Part shown: positions 54,416 to 64,000 of the stretch, one piece after another | Layout: every line of letters begins with the position of its first letter | Numbering within the stretch: position 1 is the first letter of the stretch | Source: Areca catechu | Taxonomy: Eukaryota; Streptophyta; Magnoliopsida; Arecales; Arecaceae | Direction of reading: 5' to 3' | NCBI GenBank assembly: GCA_021397845.1 | Contig: CM038044.1 | Coordinates: 55,713,851-55,777,850, forward strand | Length of the DNA: 64,000 nucleotides | Translations under genes and position numbers: made by a program | The notes under the pieces: model-generated | Told to the model about the DNA's origin: nothing | Database searches by the model: none | What the model saw: the letters and a program-made list of their open reading frames with translations, nothing else

Positions 54416-55945
54416 TGTTGGCTCCACCCTGTGATTTTGATGAATAACAAAACATTGAGTGCATATTGTATACTAATGTATATTTCAAGCTATGAGTTTT
54501 CAGGAAGAAAGCACCTCAAAATCTCAAAAGCTTATGTATCATGGCACGCCATGGCATGAAGCATTTTTCATAATTCTGGACATCCTCTTCATGGAAAAAG
54601 GGCTTTTATATGTTTAATTGTTATTTATTTATGTTTCATTTAAATTTCAAAATCAATATGTGTTTTTGGCTCAAATTACACTTGATTGTGAATTTTTCAG
54701 TATCAAGTGTCGACACCTGGGAAGCCAAGTGTCGACACCTGGGAAGCCAAGTGTCGACACCTGGGAAGCCAAGTGTCGACACTTCAGCATTTGGCATGCA
54801 GAAAAATTCTTGGCACGCCAAGTGTCGATACCTAGAACTCAAGTGTCGACACCTGCATTTCAAGTGTCGACACTTAGGTTTCCAAGTGTCGACTCAAGGC
54901 CTGAGATTTTTGAAAATAGAGAACTTTGCCATTGGAGGGTTTTTGTGTCAAGTGTCGATACCTGTGCATCAAGTGTCGACACTTGAAAGTTCAAGTATCG
55001 ACACCTAGAAATCAAGTGTCGACACCTGACTACCAAGTGTCGACACCTGATGAGCCAAGTGTCGACACTTGAAGCCTGACAGCCCTAACGGATCTATTTT
55101 TTTAACTTGCAGAACTTGCTTTTCAAGCTCCAAACGGCTAGATTCTAGGCTCCAATAGTCACAAACCATTTTTTGAAAGTTTCTTATTATATTTAACCTC
55201 CACCAACTTCATTCTAAAGGTATTGAAGTGTATTGAAGTCCATTCAAAGCCAAAAAGCTAATATTCTTTCAAGAACTTTACATCAAGAGCCTTTTATAGT
55301 TTGATTCCCTGAAAAAGCCTACAAGCTCATCCTTACATCATTCCAAAAGAAGTATTTTGAAGGATATTCCAAGGAGAAGACAAGACAAAGCATCAACTTG
55401 AGCTTCAAAGCTTCCATTCTACTCTTGAAGAGAGTTTGTCTTAGTTTTAAAAGTTGTATATCTGTTTTTATCTTGTGATTTGACCTTGCTTTCAAGGGTG
55501 TCTTGAAAGAAGGTTGTTGTGGTTTGTTGGTGAGCCAAGGGATAAAATCAACTAGGGTTAACTTGTGAGCCCGAAGACAAAACAAGTGTAAAAGGTTGTT
55601 GGTGAGCCTAGGTGACAAAACAAACATACGTTTTGACTTGTGAGCCTTTTGAAAAACAAGTCGGCTGTAATCTTGATTGGATTATAGTGGATTTCCTAAG
55701 GGTGGCTTGGGGAGTGGATGTAGTTGCTTGGTTTGCACTGAACCACTATAAATATTGTGTTTGTGTGTGATTGCCTTCTTTCCCTCTTGCTCTTATCTTA
55801 TTACATTTGATTTACTGCTTTCCGCTACATTTAATCTTGAGCATTGAATTTATTACTCACAAACACCACTAGATCTTCACATTACTGTTTTAAATTTTAA
55901 AAGACCCAATTTACCCCCCCTCTTGGGCTCCATTTCTGGGTAACA
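54416..55945 (+). repeat. Element F 5' LTR
   Basis: 1530 bp, TGTTGGCTCC...GGGTAACA. Contains the palindromic motif array at 54704-55074. Confidence 0.92.
54704..55074. promoter_or_regulatory. Array of AAGTGTCGACACTT palindromes in F LTR
   Basis: Fourteen copies of AAGTGTCGACACTT or AAGTGTCGACACCT within 371 bp. AAGTGTCGACACTT is a perfect 14-bp palindrome. The first three copies are spaced 22 bp apart as exact repeats (with GGGAAGCC between). Three or four copies carry one mutation (GATAC or TATCG). Confidence 0.85.
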
Positions 55946-55947
55946 AG

Positions 55948-55959
55948 TGATATCAGAGC
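55948..55959 (+). other. Element F primer binding site
   Basis: TGATATCAGAGC, one base different from TGGTATCAGAGC, two bases after the LTR. Confidence 0.85.
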
Positions 55960-56002
55960 ACCAGAACTCTCTTGTAGGTCCAAGGATCTTGAGTGAAAGA
56001 TC

Positions 56003-57658
56003 ATGGCAGCCCCAATAGGAATGGGTGTAGTTGAAGGTCAAGCTTCAAATCATCCCCCACTCTTCAATGACACAAATTACACATATTGAAAAACATGCAT
56101 GCGCATTTTTATTCAAGCTATTGATTATAATTTGTGGAGGACAATTGTAAAAGGTCCTCATCAGCCTACTATGTTGGTTAATGGCATTCTTACCCCAAAG
56201 ATGGAAGATGATTGGGATGAGAATGACATTAAGCAAATAGAGCTTAATGCTAAGGCTATGAACTTGTTATTTTGCTCTCTTGACCCAAGTGAATTTAATA
56301 GAATATCTAATTATCTCTTCACCAAGGAGATTTGGGATACACTTGAGGTTACCCATGAGGGTACACACCAAGTGAAAACAACCAAGGTTAACATGCTTAT
56401 TCATACGTATGAAATGTTTAAAATGGAACCTACTAAGTCTATTAGTGAGATGTATACTGGGTTCACAAATATTGTGAATGGCATGAGAAGCCTAGAAAAA
56501 ATTATTTCTAATGGTGAACTTGTAAACAAACTTCTCAGGTCTCTACTGGCTTTTTGGGATGCAAAGATAACGGTAATTGAAGAAGCCAAGGATGTCAACA
56601 CTCTTCCACTTGAACAATTATTGGGCTCACTGATGACCTATGAGCTCTCCCTCAAGCAAAAGAATGTGGAAGTCGACAAAAGAAGAAAGTGATCGCTTTC
56701 AAATCTATTACTAGAGAAGAATCAAGTGATGACTCCGAAGAAGATGATGAAGAAGATGAGACAGCTCTAATGGCAAGAAAATTCAGAAGATTTATGAGGA
56801 AGAAAAGATTCAACTTCAAGAAAAAACCTCTGAAAGGTGAGCCAAGTAAAGAGAAAGACAAGGAGAAGGAGAACGAGCAGCTCGCTTGTTTTGAATGCAA
56901 GAAACCCGGTCATTTTAAGGTGGACTGCCCCTTGCTCAAGAAAAGCAGAAGAAAGTTAAGAAAGAAAGCCATGATGGCAACCTAGAGTGACAGTGAGGAC
57001 TCCAGTTCTGAGGAAGAATAGCAGGAGGTGGCAAACTTCTGTCTGATGGCAGATCATGATGAGGTATATTCTGAAACTGAAAATGAATTTATATTTGATG
57101 AACTTCATAAAGTTTTTGATGAATTAGTCATAGAATTTCAAAAACTAAAGTCAAAACATAAAGATTTGAAAAAGCAAAATTTGGATTTAGCCAAAACAAA
57201 TGATAATCTTTCAAATGAAAATGAATGCCTTCTTCTTTAAAATAGAAAATTAAATGATAAGATTTCAGTTCTTGAAAAGAAAAATCTTTCAAAATAAAGC
57301 AAAGAAATTTTGGATGAAAATAAAATATATAAGGAAGAAATTAAAAAATTAAAACCTTTTGTAGATAAATTTACTTATAGTTCTGAAAAATTAAATTTGC
57401 TTTTGAACAATTAAAGAGCTATTTTTGATAGAGCAGGTTTAGGGTTTAGAACTCATACGAAACAAAAACTTTTCAAAAATTTTTTTGTGCCTGCATCTTC
57501 ATCCATTACTTGTTATGCATGTGGTACTAAAGGGCATAAATCTTATATATGCAACAAAAGAAGATTGAGTAATATTAAGAAAGTTTGGGTTCCAAAAGGA
57601 ACCAATGCCACTAACCTAAAAGGACCCAAGATGACTTGGGTATCTAAAGTCTCCACTT
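56003..57658 (+). pseudogene. gag: Element F gag
   Basis: ATG at 56003 (MAAPIGMGVVEGQASNHPPL). A TGA at 56087 replaces a Trp. It is then open to 56692 with the copia gag domain (MLVNGILTPKMEDDWDENDI, EIWDTLEVTHEG, MYTGFTNIVNGMRSLEK). After a frameshift come an acidic Ser-rich segment, zinc knuckle CFECKKPGHFKVDC (near 56890), a coiled coil (DELVIEFQKLKSKHKDLKKQ) with several stops, and a second knuckle CYACGTKGHKSYIC (near 57510). The protein forms the particle and binds element RNA. Confidence 0.9.
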
Positions 57659-57666
57659 GATCTTTA

Positions 57667-60600
57667 TTGCAGGTATGCCTTGAAACCAACAAGAAAAGAA
57701 TGTGGTACCTTGATAGCAGTTGCTCAAGGCATATGATAAGAGATGTGGAGCAGTTCTCATCGCTCGAATATCAACATGGTGGTAATGTGACTTTTGGTGA
57801 TAATGGAAAGGGCAAAATTATTGGTATTGGTAAAGTCTATATGTTGATGGTTTGAAACATAACTTGCTTAGTATTAGTCAGTTTTGCGACAAGGATTTTA
57901 AAATTATTTTTGAATCTTCTATGTGCATTGTTTCTAGTTTAGATGACAATGGAATCAAGTTCATTGGTCATAGGCATGAAAATATTTATTTGGTTGATCT
58001 TGATGATCTTCCGATTCAAAATGGTCAATGCCTAGTGGTAATGGAAGCCAAGATCAATGAAACTAGTTGGCTTTGGCATCGTAGACTAAGACATGCTAGT
58101 ATGCATTTGATTTCAAAACTTAGCAAAAAGAATTTGATAAAGGATTTGCCTAAACTCAGTTTTGAAAAAGACAAGATTTGCAGTGTATGTCAACTTGGAA
58201 AACAAACCAAATCCTCTTTCAAACCAAAAGGAGTAATCTCTACATCTAGACCCTTAGAGTTGCTTCACATGGACCTCTTTGGGCCAACTAGAATATCTAG
58301 TTTGGGAGGTAAGACGTACGGTCTAGTTATTGTAGATGATTTCTCACGATTTACATGGGTCATATTTTTAGCATATAAAGATGAAACATTTTCTGAATTT
58401 ATTAGATTTCATTAATGAGTTTCAAATGAAAAAGGTGTTTCAATCATATCTTTGAGAAGTGATCATGGAATCGAATTTGAAAATGCTGATTTTGATAAAT
58501 TCTGTATTGAAAATGGTATTCATCATAATTTTTCTGCACCTAGGATACCTCAACAAAATAGGATGGTAGAAAGGAAAAATATAACTCTTGAAGAAATGGC
58601 ACGCACCATGCTTTGTGAAAATGATTTACCTAGATATTTTTGGGCGGAAGCCATAAATACTGCATGCTATGTTTTAAATCGAGTTTTGATCCGATCGATT
58701 TTAAAGAAAACACCTTATGAGCTTTGGAAGGGTAGAAAACCCTTAATTCATTATTTTCGTGTTTTTGGATGACGTTGTTTCATTTTAAACAATGGTAAGG
58801 ATAATTTGAGTAAATTTGATGCCAAATTAGATGAGGGAGTCTTTCTAGGCTACTCCACATCTAGTAAAGCATACAAGGTCTTCAACAGAAGAATACTTCT
58901 GACCAAAAATCTTCAAGAAAAGAAGATGTGCTTTCTGATGAAATAGGTACCAAGAAAACTGAAATTATAAACAACAACGAAGAGTCTACCAAGGAACATG
59001 AAGATGATCAAAACACTAAAAGAGATCAAGCACAAGGTAATTAAAACACATCTACAGTTGATCTACTATCAAAAGAATGGAAGTATGCTCATGGACTCCC
59101 AAAAGAACTAATTATTGGTGATCCATCTAAAGGTATAAGTACTCGATCATCCCTTAGAAATATCTGTGATTATTTAGCTTTTGTTTCTCAAATTGAACCT
59201 TAAACTATTGAGGAAGCTGAATGTGATAGTAATTGGATAAATGCTATGCAAGATGAACTTAACCAATTCAAAAGAAACAATGTTTGGACATTAGTAGATA
59301 GGCCTTCAAATACTTCAATTATTGGCACAAAATGGGTTTTTCGAAATAAACTTGATGAAAATGGTGTTGTTACTAGAAATAAGGCTAGACTAGTTACCTA
59401 AGGATACAATCAGGAGGAAGGGATAAATTTTGATGAAACCTTTGCTCCTATGGCTAGACTTGAAGAAATTAGGCTATTGTTGGCTTTTGCTTACTTTATG
59501 AATTTTAAATTATTTCAAATGGATGTTAAAAGTGCCTTTTTAAATGGTCTTATTGAAAAAGAAGTTTATGTTGAACAACCTCCTGGTTTTGAAAATTCTG
59601 AATTTTCAAATCATGTTTACAAATTTTATAAAGCTTTGTATGGTTTGAAACAAGCTCCTAGAGCTTGGTATGATCGTTTAAGTTCTTTTTTACTCAAAAA
59701 TGATTTTACTAGAGGTAATGTAGACAAAACTTTGTTTTTGAAGAAAAAGAATGATGATCTTTTAGTAGTACAAATCTATGTAGATGATATCATATTTGAT
59801 GTTACTAACGAATCTCTTTGTCAAGAATTTGCAAAGCTAATGCAGGATGAGTTCGAGATGAGCATGATGGGAGAACTAAATTTCTTCCTCAGACTCTAAA
59901 TAAAACAAACCAAAGAGGGGATCTTCATCAACCAAGCGAAGTACACAAAAGAAATACTCAAGAAGTTTGGGATGGAGAACACCAAGCCTTTAGGTACCCC
60001 TATAAGCTCTACTTGTAGACTTGACAAGGATGATCAGGTAAATCTATTGACCAAAAATTATATCGTGGCATGATCGGTTCACTGCTATATCTTACTGCCA
60101 GTAGACCAGATATCATGTTTAGCGTTTGTATGTGTGCTAGATATCAGTCTAATCCTAAAGAGTCTCATCTTTTGGCTGTTAAATGCATACTTAGATATCT
60201 ATCTGGCATAATTGAAATTGGTTTGTGGTACTCTAAAGATTCTTCATTTGAATTGATTGCTTATTCTGATGCTGACTTTGCTGGGTGTAAACTTGATTGT
60301 AAAAGTACTAGTGGAACCTGTCAGTTTCTTAGAGTAAATTTGATCTCTTGGAGTAGCAAGAAACAGAATTCAGTTGCTCTATCTACGGTGGAAGCCAAAT
60401 ATATAGCAGCTAGAAGCTGTTGTGCTCAAATCCTTTGGATCAAACAACAACTCGAAGATTTTGGTATTAAACTAACTAAGACACCCAAAAGATGTGACAA
60501 TACTAGTGCAATCAATCTAACTAAGAATCCTGTGCAACATTCAAGAAGTAAACATATTAAAATAAAACATCATTTCATAAGAGATCATGTACAAAACTCT

Positions 60601-60720
60601 AATGTTATTCTTGAATTTGTGTATACTGATGTTCAATTAGCTGATGTGTTTACCAAACCATTGAGTGAATAAAGGTTCTGTCTGATTAGAAGAGAGTTAG
60701 GTGTCTTTGACCCATTCTCA
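57667..60720 (+). pseudogene. pol: Element F pol: protease, integrase, RT, RNase H
   Basis: PR: WYLDSSCSRHM, where the catalytic DSG has become DSS. After a frameshift near 57850 INT follows: WHRRLRHAS and CSVCQLGKQT (zinc binding), LLHMDLFGPT, SDHGIEFEN and VERKNITLEEM (catalytic Asp, Asp and Glu present). RT: IIGTKWVFRNKLDENG, FQMDVKSAFLNGLIEKEVYV, LYGLKQAPRAWYDRL and YVDDIIF near 59780. RNase H from 60070 (YSDADFAGCKLDCKSTSGTC, SVALSTVEAKYIA where the usual E-A-E is E-A-K), then QLADVFTKPLSE and a stop near 60720. Point stops at 58413, 58770, 59203, 59399 and 59897. Confidence 0.93.
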
Positions 60721-60851
60721 TAGAACTCTCACAAACTTCATCTTATCCAAGGTATTTTTTCTCAAAAAAAAAAAAAAAACACTTGCTTTAAGTCCCAAAA
60801 GCTTTTAAATATTTTTTGAAAATTTTTCGATTTTTTTGGGATTTTCTTGGC

Positions 60852-60935
60852 CAAGTGTCGACACTTGGATTTTGTCAAGTGTCGACACCTGACCAAGTAT
60901 CGACACTTGACAAATACTAAGTGTCGACACTTGCG
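60852..60935. promoter_or_regulatory. Four GTGTCGACAC palindromes between F pol and ORF3
   Basis: AAGTGTCGACACTTGG, AAGTGTCGACACCTGA, AAGTATCGACACTTGA and AAGTGTCGACACTTGC in 84 bp. Same motif as in the F LTR. Confidence 0.8.
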
Positions 60936-61753
60936 AAACGAAATCTGTTTTTAAAATGACCAACCGAGGGTTTTGTTTTTACTTCCCCCCCATCACTCTC
61001 AAGCTACAGTGGTCCCCTACACTCCAAATCCCTCCTCTTCCCATTTACCCCTTCACATATCAAATATTACCTCTCTTAATTTCTCGTTAATTTTCATTTT
61101 ATTTCACGTATTGTTGGTTTCCCTTCGTCACCGTGAAGCCGTACAACCTAAAAAGGGTTTTTCCTACTATTTTTTGGGATTTCAATCGGATTTTCATGGG
61201 TTTTATTGGTTTTCTAAAACTCCATTTGAAGGAATGGTGGTTTAATGGCTTTTCTCTTGAATTTCCCATGGTTTTGGCCATTTTCACGCTCATTCCATTC
61301 GAATTTGGGAAAAACTACTGTTTGATTGATTTTGGCCAGAAAAATTTGGGTTTTCACCTAAAATCTAGTGTTCTAAACTTATTTCTATTGATTTATCATA
61401 GTTTGTCATGATGTTTTTTGCGACATTTTCACCATTTTGCTAAAACCCTAATTGATTTAAGCCCAAATCCTATGTGTTTTGGTATTTTGACCTTACAAAA
61501 TGTATTTTTACAAAAGTTCAAATATATTTTAACAACCAAAAACATTTTCTAGCATGTAAGATTCCCACTTTCAAATTGTTTGTAGATTTCCTAAATTTTT
61601 GAAGAGTATTTTACAACCCAAAATTGTTTTAAAAAAAATTGTCTTTGCACCTCTTGAGAAAAGAATTTCTCCTTAGCTCAACTTGTAGCCAGTCCCATAG
61701 CTCTAAGTTTGATTGAATCTATCCTCTTTTCCTTCCTATCCAGCTGGTTTGAC
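60936..61753 (+). other. Untranslated gap before F ORF3
   Basis: AT-rich. Short ORFs on both strands (for example 60973-61245, 61133-61411) show no recognisable features. Confidence 0.5.
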
Positions 61754-63350
61754 ATGGATCCTAGAAAGAGACTAGCAGTTAGGAGACCGAGTCAGAGGAC
61801 AGAGAGGAGAACAAAGGCTAGGCATGACACTGGTGAGTCGAGCAGTTCAGTTGCACCTGGTTTCCCTGCGGAGAGGATGGCAGGGAAGGCTGTTGCTTCA
61901 AGTCGACGAGGGGACTTAGAGTTTTTCGACCGCCAGCATTTTCAGATCCAGCAGACCCTTACCGATGCGGGTTTGGTGCCCTTCTGCACTATGCAGGAGA
62001 GGTATTACCCCCATCTGGTACGTGAGTTCTATGGAGTATTGGATTGCTGGCGTATGACATGGAGGACATCTATGCGAGGTGTGGAGATTCTACTAACAAA
62101 GGAGCTCTTGAGCAGAGTTTGGGAGATACCACACCGAGGGATTAGCATTTTCTTTGTAGATGATAGGGAGGCCGCATTCCGTTGTATTTTGGAGCGAGAG
62201 GATGTTAGCGGTGTAACAGTAGTCACCGTGAACCAGCTATCGATGGAGATGCGGCTCCTTCATCACATCATGGCCCGGATTCTTCTGTCGAAGACAGGGC
62301 ATTTTGATTTTATCACAGAGAGAGAGCTTATGCTCATGGTCTGCTTGACACAGAGGACATAGGTAGACATTCCTTCCATGATGCTGATACAGATGAGAGA
62401 TGCGGCCAGCCAGTGTCGTCATTGTCTGCCCTATGGGATGGGACTGACCCGACTATTCCGTGTGTGTGGAGTATCCTTGGAGGGGGAGATCCCCGAGGAG
62501 ATCTTATACACAGATGTTTCTGATGAGAGGTCGCTCCATAGGATGGGATACAGAGTGGTTGGTGGCAGATGGGTCAGGAGAGAGTCTGGCTAGGAGCCAG
62601 ATGAGGAGGATGAGTTACATGAGGTCGAGGCAGGGCCATCAGGGCCGGTCGGTTCTCCTATTCATATAGCACATGCATCAGAGACCGAGCCTGCGATGCC
62701 TTCTGCCACACCATCAGCAGCTCCTCCAGCATCTACTAGATACACTTTGAGGAGTATTCACGTGAGCAGTTTGCAGAGGTGAGAGGCAAGCTTATTAGTC
62801 TAGGAGCTAGGACGACTCGCTTCAGATCGAGATTGAGAGCCTTAGAGCTCACACTGCTGCTGAGCATGCCAAGATTCGTCAGACTGTGGAGGCTGGTTTT
62901 GCACGCATTGAGAGTTTGATCAGATCCTTGTTTCCTCCAGCTGCTCTTGCTGATCCTCCAGGTGATGATGATGGCGACGACCACCAGGATGACCATGATG
63001 ATACTATAGAGGGTGGTGATCGCACTGATGACAGGGCTACAGATGTTCTTGACGACGGCAGCGACAGTGATGATGGTGCTGATGGTTATGAGGTCGTCGG
63101 TCGAGAGTTGCAGACCCTTGATGTTCCTCCAGCTGATGCTACTGACACTCCAGCTGCCACTGATCCAGTCTTTGTTACCCCCACTGAGACTCTACCCCCT
63201 CCTTCTTCTAGGGCCTCTAGAGTTGCACCTCGTTTTGGGCCATCCATTAGGACTAGGAGCCGTGGTATCCTGAAGACTCCTGGTAGTCTAGCCCATAGGA
63301 CTAGGGTTACCGATCCTATCTCTTTTGAGATTCCATCTAATGAGGATTAG
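61754..63350 (+). pseudogene. Element F ORF3 (putative plant transposon / env-like ORF)
   Basis: ATG at 61754 (MDPRKRLAVRRPSQRTERRT, strongly basic, NLS-like). A globular part matches the A ORF3: YYPHLVREFYGVLDCWRMTW, VEILLTKELLSRVWEIPHRG, LSMEMRLLHHIMARILLSKT. A single stop at 62360 and another at 62591 interrupt the same frame, which runs on through VSLEGEIPEEILYTDVSDER to 62784. After a shift there is a helical segment, a very Asp-rich stretch (62960-63090) and a Pro/Ser/Arg-rich end at 63350. The order basic, globular, coiled, low-complexity is shared with A. Function unknown. Confidence 0.7.
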
Positions 63351-63956
63351 CCTCATAGATGTCTCTTCTGTTGTATGTTATTTATGTTTCATGCTACTTT
63401 GTATGTTTCTTATTGTTGTATGACTCTGATACATTTTGTATGTTTCAGTTTTGCTGATGAGTCAGCAAATTTTGTACTAAAAACTCCACTTATTATATAT
63501 ATATATATATTTCAGTTTGGATGTTTAAAAATTGTGATACACTTTGATTTCTTGATTAGTTACATTTATTCTCTTTAACTCTGATACTCTCTTTGGATCT
63601 TTTTGTCTCCATGCTCATTTTGAGGGGGAGGTTATTCTCCTTTCTAATGATTGACAAAAAGGGGGAGTAATAGTATAGATTGAATGGGAGTATGGCATAA
63701 GCATGGCATAAATTGTTTGTGAAATTTTTCCAATTTGTTTGTGTAAATTTTCAAATTTGATCTGCTTTGATACCCTGGTATAACATATCATTTGTTCTGA
63801 TTAGAAATATCTAATTGAGAAGGAGATTGATTCTTCCTAACTATGAAAATTATGGCTCATATGAACTTACAATCATACTCACGAATTATCATAGTTGAAA
63901 TTTAAAACTTAATGCTGTTTTACTCAAGATTTTGTCATCATCAAAAAGGGGGAGAT
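63351..63956 (+). other. Element F 3' untranslated region with repeated polypurine tracts
   Basis: GAGGGGGAG (63622-63630), ACAAAAAGGGGGAGTAA (63654-63669) and TCAAAAAGGGGGAGATT (63941-63957) precede the LTR. A (TA)n run lies near 63493-63511. No gene. Confidence 0.75.
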
Positions 63957-64000
63957 TGTTGACTCCACCCAGTGATTTTGATGAATAACAAAATATTGAG
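63957..64000 (+). repeat. Element F 3' LTR, first 44 bp
   Basis: TGTTGACTCCACCCAGTG matches the start of the 5' LTR (TGTTGGCTCCACCCTGTG). The window ends inside it, so its length and target duplication cannot be seen. Confidence 0.9.

Larger units (their letters stand above)
54416..64000 (+). mobile_element. Element F: Sirevirus-type Ty1/copia retrotransposon, runs off the window
   Basis: 5' LTR 54416-55945, primer site, gag, PR, INT, RT, RH, a third ORF, repeated polypurine tracts, and the first 44 bp of the 3' LTR (TGTTGACTCCACCC at 63957). It is the best preserved element here. Frames break only at intervals, both zinc knuckles are intact and RT keeps YVDD. LTR motifs match E. No guests are nested in it, which fits a younger age than A. 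Confidence 0.93.

Noticed and set aside
54704..55074. Regularly repeated palindromes that could look like a CRISPR array
   Set aside because: Units are 14 bp with variable short spacing, sit inside a plant LTR, have no cas genes and recur in a second place in the same element.

Overview
The window is repeat-dense nuclear DNA of a flowering plant. I see no intact host gene. Almost all of it is long terminal repeat (LTR) retrotransposons stacked inside one another. The lineages (Ty1/copia Sirevirus-type elements with a third ORF, a Ty3/gypsy Tat-type element with a dual RNase H and an antisense ORF, and short-internal gypsy chromovirus derivatives) fit a large monocot genome. The species cannot be read from the sequence.

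Outer nest (527-42286). A Sirevirus-type copia element, here called A, has LTRs at 527-2160 and 40632-42286 and a perfect 5-bp target duplication GTTTA on both sides. Four later insertions split it, each with a perfect 5-bp duplication. They are a 3.5-kb LTR element T with only ~160 bp between its LTRs (3803-7344, TTCTG), a solo LTR in minus orientation (9445-11813, GAAAC), a gypsy-derived element B (12300-24679, AGGAA) and a Tat gypsy element G (28633-40570, CATGT). B is itself interrupted by a reversed member of its own family, C (14264-20508, TAATT). Without its guests, A would be about 11.5 kb, ordered LTR-gag-PR-INT-RT-RH-ORF3-LTR.

Middle nest (43118-54058). A minus-strand Sirevirus-type element E (target duplication ACATC) has lost pol and ORF3. 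It contains D, a gypsy derivative related to B and C, whose left LTR is truncated. One deletion probably removed both missing parts.

Right end (54416-64000). A plus-strand Sirevirus-type element F is the least damaged. It keeps gag with two zinc knuckles, PR, INT, RT, RH and ORF3. Its 3' LTR runs off the window after 44 bases.

The most interesting content: (1) the LTRs of T carry a chimera of three captured host-gene pieces: antisense sucrose synthase, a sense plant DUF218-type membrane protein and sense phosphoserine aminotransferase; (2) B, C and D carry an unrecognised conserved protein domain where polymerase should be; (3) the Sirevirus-type elements carry arrays of short GTCGAC-centred motifs in the LTR and again between pol and ORF3; (4) G has an antisense ORF with two apparent introns and a 57-bp minisatellite. 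Unique sequence is limited to 1-521, 42292-43112 and 54064-54415, where I recognise no gene.
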